Positions 62,295 to 64,000 of a stretch of 64,000 nt of DNA are shown here, one piece after another. Origin of the DNA: Pseudobutyrivibrio sp. ACV-2 (lineage in GTDB: Bacteria > Bacillota > Clostridia > Lachnospirales > Lachnospiraceae); the NCBI RefSeq assembly GCF_900107545.1, contig NZ_FNQZ01000004.1, positions 170,808-234,807 of the forward strand, given 5' to 3'. Under the pieces are notes generated by a model. It made no database searches, was not told the DNA's origin, and saw only the letters and a list, made by a program, of their open reading frames with translations. The position numbers and the translations under genes are program-made. Each line of letters starts with the position of its first letter. Within the stretch, counting starts at the first letter, position 1.

Positions 62295-62336
62295 ATGACA
62301 AGAATACTATTCGTCTGCCATGGTTTTATATTATAG
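62295..62336 (+). pseudogene. Stub of a low-molecular-weight protein tyrosine phosphatase gene
   Basis: After a GGGGG ribosome-binding site, the ATG opens MTRILFVCHG, the exact start pattern of LMW protein tyrosine phosphatases (which continue with NICRSP, the CX5R catalytic loop). Here the frame changes to FIL and stops. The break falls inside the catalytic loop, so the rest of the gene was deleted. Only 14 codons remain. Confidence 0.5.
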
Positions 62337-62493
62337 GTTTTTTCTGAAACCTTGAAATATAAAGCTTTGACAGTTTAGCGAATGATACTTTATACCTGTG
62401 AAATGAAGTAATAATAATTATGGTCGAAGAGCTTTCGTTTAACAAATATTATTTGTTATAATCCTTACAAATAGTATAAATAATAAATGCTTT
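62337..62493. other. AT-rich spacer, no feature recognised
   Basis: I see no gene in this stretch. TTTGTTATAATCC near 62452-62464 contains a good -10 hexamer (TATAAT at 62457-62462) that may drive the following small genes, but no convincing -35 sits at the right distance. Confidence 0.35.
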
Positions 62494-62535
62494 GGTAAAA
62501 CTCGGTAAAAAATAAAAAATTACCGAGTTTTACTA
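62494..62535. promoter_or_regulatory. 16-bp inverted repeat (TAAAACTCGGTAA arms), operator-like
   Basis: GGTAAAACTCGGTAA (62494-62508) and TTACCGAGTTTTACT (62520-62534) are complementary apart from one base, around an 11-nt A-rich loop. It lies directly before the ATG at 62544. Repeats of this kind occur upstream of AbiEi-type antitoxin genes, which autoregulate through paired repeats. It could also act as a terminator for incoming transcription. Confidence 0.5.
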
Positions 62536-62543
62536 ATAGGTTA

Positions 62544-62702
62544 ATGAATTATAAAGAGGTAATTGAACATTACGGAAATGATTATAAATTATATAAGGCT
62601 GTCGAATCTAAGGTTTATGCATTATCTATAGATGAAATAGGTCTTTTATGGTATATTTATGTTAGAAAAGGAGGTTGTTACTTATGGCATATGCAGAGTT
62701 GA
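62544..62702 (+). pseudogene. Truncated small ORF resembling an AbiEi-type antitoxin N-terminus
   Basis: The frame encodes 52 residues beginning MNYKEVIEHYGNDYKLYKAV, like the first helices of AbiEi-type (type IV) antitoxins in Firmicutes. The continuation KVYALSIDEIGLLWYIYVRK does not keep the family pattern, and the frame ends inside the next gene. With the inverted repeat upstream it looks like the promoter-proximal stub of a lost toxin-antitoxin operon. Identification is tentative. Confidence 0.35.
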
Positions 62703-62887
62703 TTGAAGCAGCTAAAGATTTATCAGATAATGATATTGCAGAAGTTGTTGATTTTGTTAATTTCCTTAAGCAAAAGAAAAGAAGTGATGACAACAAAGTT
62801 ATCTTCGATTTATATAAAGGTGATTTAAAATACATGGCAGAAGATTTTGATGAGACGCCAGATTGTTTTAAGGAGTACATGCAATGA
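62684..62887 (+). CDS. Antitoxin-like protein of a VapBC pair (DUF2281 type)
   Basis: A 67-residue protein. The N-terminal part (LIEAAKDLSDNDIAEVVDFVNFLKQKKR) is like DUF2281/VapB-type small antitoxins, and the acidic C-terminal tail probably wraps the toxin. The ATG at 62684 is preferred over a TTG at 62675, because AAAGGAGG lies 9 nt upstream. Its stop overlaps the toxin start by 4 nt (ATGA), the usual arrangement for toxin-antitoxin pairs. Confidence 0.75.
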   Translation: MAYAELIEAAKDLSDNDIAEVVDFVNFLKQKKRSDDNKVIFDLYKGDLKYMAEDFDETPDCFKEYMQ

Positions 62888-63264
62888 TTTTAATTGATAC
62901 TCATGTTTTACTGTGGACATTATTTAACGGCGATAATGTTTCATCTAATGCTAAAGACAAGATGACTAGCGGAGATAAAGTTTGTGTTAGTGTTGCTTCT
63001 TTATGGGAAATAGCAATAAAACAATGTATAGGTAAGTTAGATACAGGACATTCTATTTCTGAGCTAGAACGAATGTGCAATGAAGCTAAGATTGCTATTC
63101 TTCCTATAGAGGCAAAGCATCTTGATTATATAAATGAGCTACCTTTGATTCATAGTGACCCATTTGATAGATTGATTATGGCTCAGGCGGTAACAGAAAA
63201 AATGATTCTTATATCAAAGGATGAGAAGATTGCAAAATATCAAGTTGTAAATGTGGTTTGGTAG
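62884..63264 (+). CDS. vapC: PIN-domain toxin (VapC family)
   Basis: A 126-residue PIN-domain ribonuclease. The acidic metal site is formed by Asp5 (LIDTHVLLW), Glu in SLWEIAIK (about residue 42), Asp in HSDPFDRLIMAQA (about 92-95) and Asp in ISKDEKI. VapC toxins cleave tRNA or rRNA and are held in check by the partner upstream. The full-length, uninterrupted catalytic set suggests the pair is functional, although surrounded by decayed genes. Confidence 0.88.
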   Translation: MILIDTHVLLWTLFNGDNVSSNAKDKMTSGDKVCVSVASLWEIAIKQCIGKLDTGHSISELERMCNEAKIAILPIEAKHLDYINELPLIHSDPFDRLIMAQAVTEKMILISKDEKIAKYQVVNVVW

Positions 63265-63297
63265 CTTTTTCAAACTAAATATAGGATTGTTCATTGG

Positions 63298-63326
63298 GCT
63301 ACTGTATAATTCAGTAGTCTTTTTTA
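63298..63326 (+). terminator. Terminator of the VapBC pair
   Basis: GGCTACTG (63298-63305) pairs with CAGTAGTC (63312-63319) with one G-U, then a 6-T run. Confidence 0.85.
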
Positions 63327-63426
63327 TATCTTTAATGTGCTATAAAATGCACATAGATTAATGGTATCATCTTTTGTAGATACATCTTTATGAGGCGGTA
63401 ATACTATGTCTTTACAAAAAGTATAA

Positions 63427-63633
63427 CAGGAGGTTAGGAAGGTAGGATGGGGTTTTAATGCATGGTTGGTAATAGTATATGTGCTTCTATTAATTATTTC
63501 AGCTATTTCATTTGTAAAGAAAGTTATAGGGATAGCAAGAATTGTAATCATGGTATTGGGCAAGGTTGTTTTGAGTTATTTATGGATAACTTGTTTTGGT
63601 TTGAAGTTCGTAAATATAATATGGAATAGGTAA
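63427..63633 (+). pseudogene. Hydrophobic coding remnant
   Basis: A frame of 68 codons after a stop at 63424-63426 reads EVRKVGWGFNAWLVIVYVLL, then further hydrophobic sequence including ISAISFVKKVIGIARIVIM, and ends at a TAA at 63631. It would form one or two membrane helices. There is no start codon with a ribosome-binding site; only internal TTG/GTG codons could start it. Most likely a fragment of a membrane-protein gene. Confidence 0.3.
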
Positions 63634-63765
63634 TTGCGAAACTCGCTGACGCTCGTTTGCAATCTTGATTCTGAAATATGATATTTCGCGCTTTGGCGCG
63701 AAATTACTGATGATTGCAGATTTTAGGCGCACTTAATAAAGCTAATACTATTAAATTGGTAAGAC
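63634..63765. other. Spacer with perfect hairpin near the IS end
   Basis: The spacer before the transposase gene contains ATTTCGCGC (63683-63691) and GCGCGAAAT (63696-63704), a perfect 9-bp stem with loop TTTG. ATTGC/GCAAT-type short repeats flank it. It may be the terminator of the transposase gene or part of the element's terminal region. Insertion-sequence ends could not be defined. Confidence 0.4.
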
Positions 63766-64000
63766 CTAAGCAATCAGAGGTTTTAGGCTACGGATGAATT
63801 CATGGTGGTTGATTTTGTCAGCTAATACAACTGTTATAAGTTGTGTAATTCCAGCAAGAATCAAATCTGCATGCAAAGTTTTTTCATTTTGGGTCCTGCG
63901 GCCAGCTAGACAAAGATTCTCTTTGATGTAATCGATGTCACGCTCGACAACAGTTCTAATTTTGTATGTGGTATTCCAATCTTCAGTTCCACGAAGAACA
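63766..64000 (-). mobile_element. C-terminal end of a transposase gene (DDE type)
   Basis: Read on the minus strand, the 77 visible codons give VLRGTEDWNTTYKIRTVVER, then a helical segment including NLCLAGRRTQNEKTLHAD and LILAGITQLITVVLADKI, and stop. This is the pattern of the last part of DDE transposases of the IS1182-like group, in which RTxVER-I contains the late acidic catalytic residue. The gene runs out of the window, so intactness and ends cannot be judged. Confidence 0.6.

Noticed and set aside
62337..62493. Possible small RNA gene between the phosphatase stub and the inverted repeat
   Set aside because: Only a -10-like TATAAT is visible, with no matching -35 or conserved fold.
63324..63563. 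79-codon minus-strand frame near the right end
   Set aside because: No plausible start signal, and it overlaps a terminator and a hydrophobic remnant on the other strand.
1..64000. CRISPR array, rRNA operon, replication origin, prophage
   Set aside because: No regularly spaced repeats, rRNA-like sequence, DnaA-box cluster or phage structural genes were seen.

Overview
The window looks like a chromosomal piece of a low-GC, butyrate-producing Lachnospiraceae bacterium (Butyrivibrio / Pseudobutyrivibrio / Roseburia type). This rests on protein character: a butyryl-CoA:acetate CoA-transferase, a FucO-like iron alcohol dehydrogenase, a DUF6142 membrane protein, a huge CehA/McbA-type secreted protein, and clostridial-type ribosome-binding sites and terminators. 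It is inference from family knowledge, not a database match.

Layout. 0-8.8 kb: siroheme-type dehydrogenase, LD-carboxypeptidase, a divergent LysR regulator, and a compact operon of acyl carrier protein, thiolase-fold enzyme, zinc-ribbon/OB-fold (DUF35) partner and MFS exporter, followed by a PRD-type regulator. 8.8-17.5 kb: secreted M13 metallopeptidase, FGGY sugar kinase, an old-yellow-enzyme-type flavin/Fe-S reductase, and a secreted protein of unknown function. 17.5-20.1 kb: TetR repressor with two matching palindromic operators, an MFS exporter, and a broken ABC-transporter remnant. 20.2-24.9 kb: alcohol dehydrogenase, class II aldolase and 2-hydroxyacid dehydrogenase (sugar-acid or deoxysugar dissimilation), an AI-2E family permease and a DUF1294 protein. 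25-31.6 kb: four large multi-membrane proteins of glycosyltransferase type, two of them tandem duplicates. 31.8-41.4 kb: RpiB-like isomerase, patatin, endonuclease III, a 2043-residue secreted multidomain PHP protein and a YibE/F protein. 41.5-48.8 kb: pyrE and a purine cluster (purE, purM, purN, purD) separated by structured leader RNAs. 48.8-54.4 kb: thioesterase, tRNA-Leu, butyryl-CoA transferase and a two-component system. 54.6-62.2 kb: a complete Wadjet (JetDABC) anti-plasmid defence operon. 62.3-64 kb: a decayed accessory stretch with gene stubs, a VapBC-type toxin-antitoxin pair and the end of a transposase gene.

The most interesting signal is a repeated structured RNA. Three copies (12801-12922, 44678-44804, 47234-47410) lie immediately 5' of the ribosome-binding sites of the flavin reductase gene, purE and purD. 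They share two nearly invariant sequence blocks, and each is closed by a 7-bp stem that is perfectly paired in every copy but has a completely different sequence in each. That is the pattern expected of a conserved RNA fold, not of a simple DNA repeat. A fourth, structurally different but strongly folded leader sits 5' of purM. I do not recognise the motif as any known riboswitch class; a new purine-linked leader RNA is a reasonable hypothesis.
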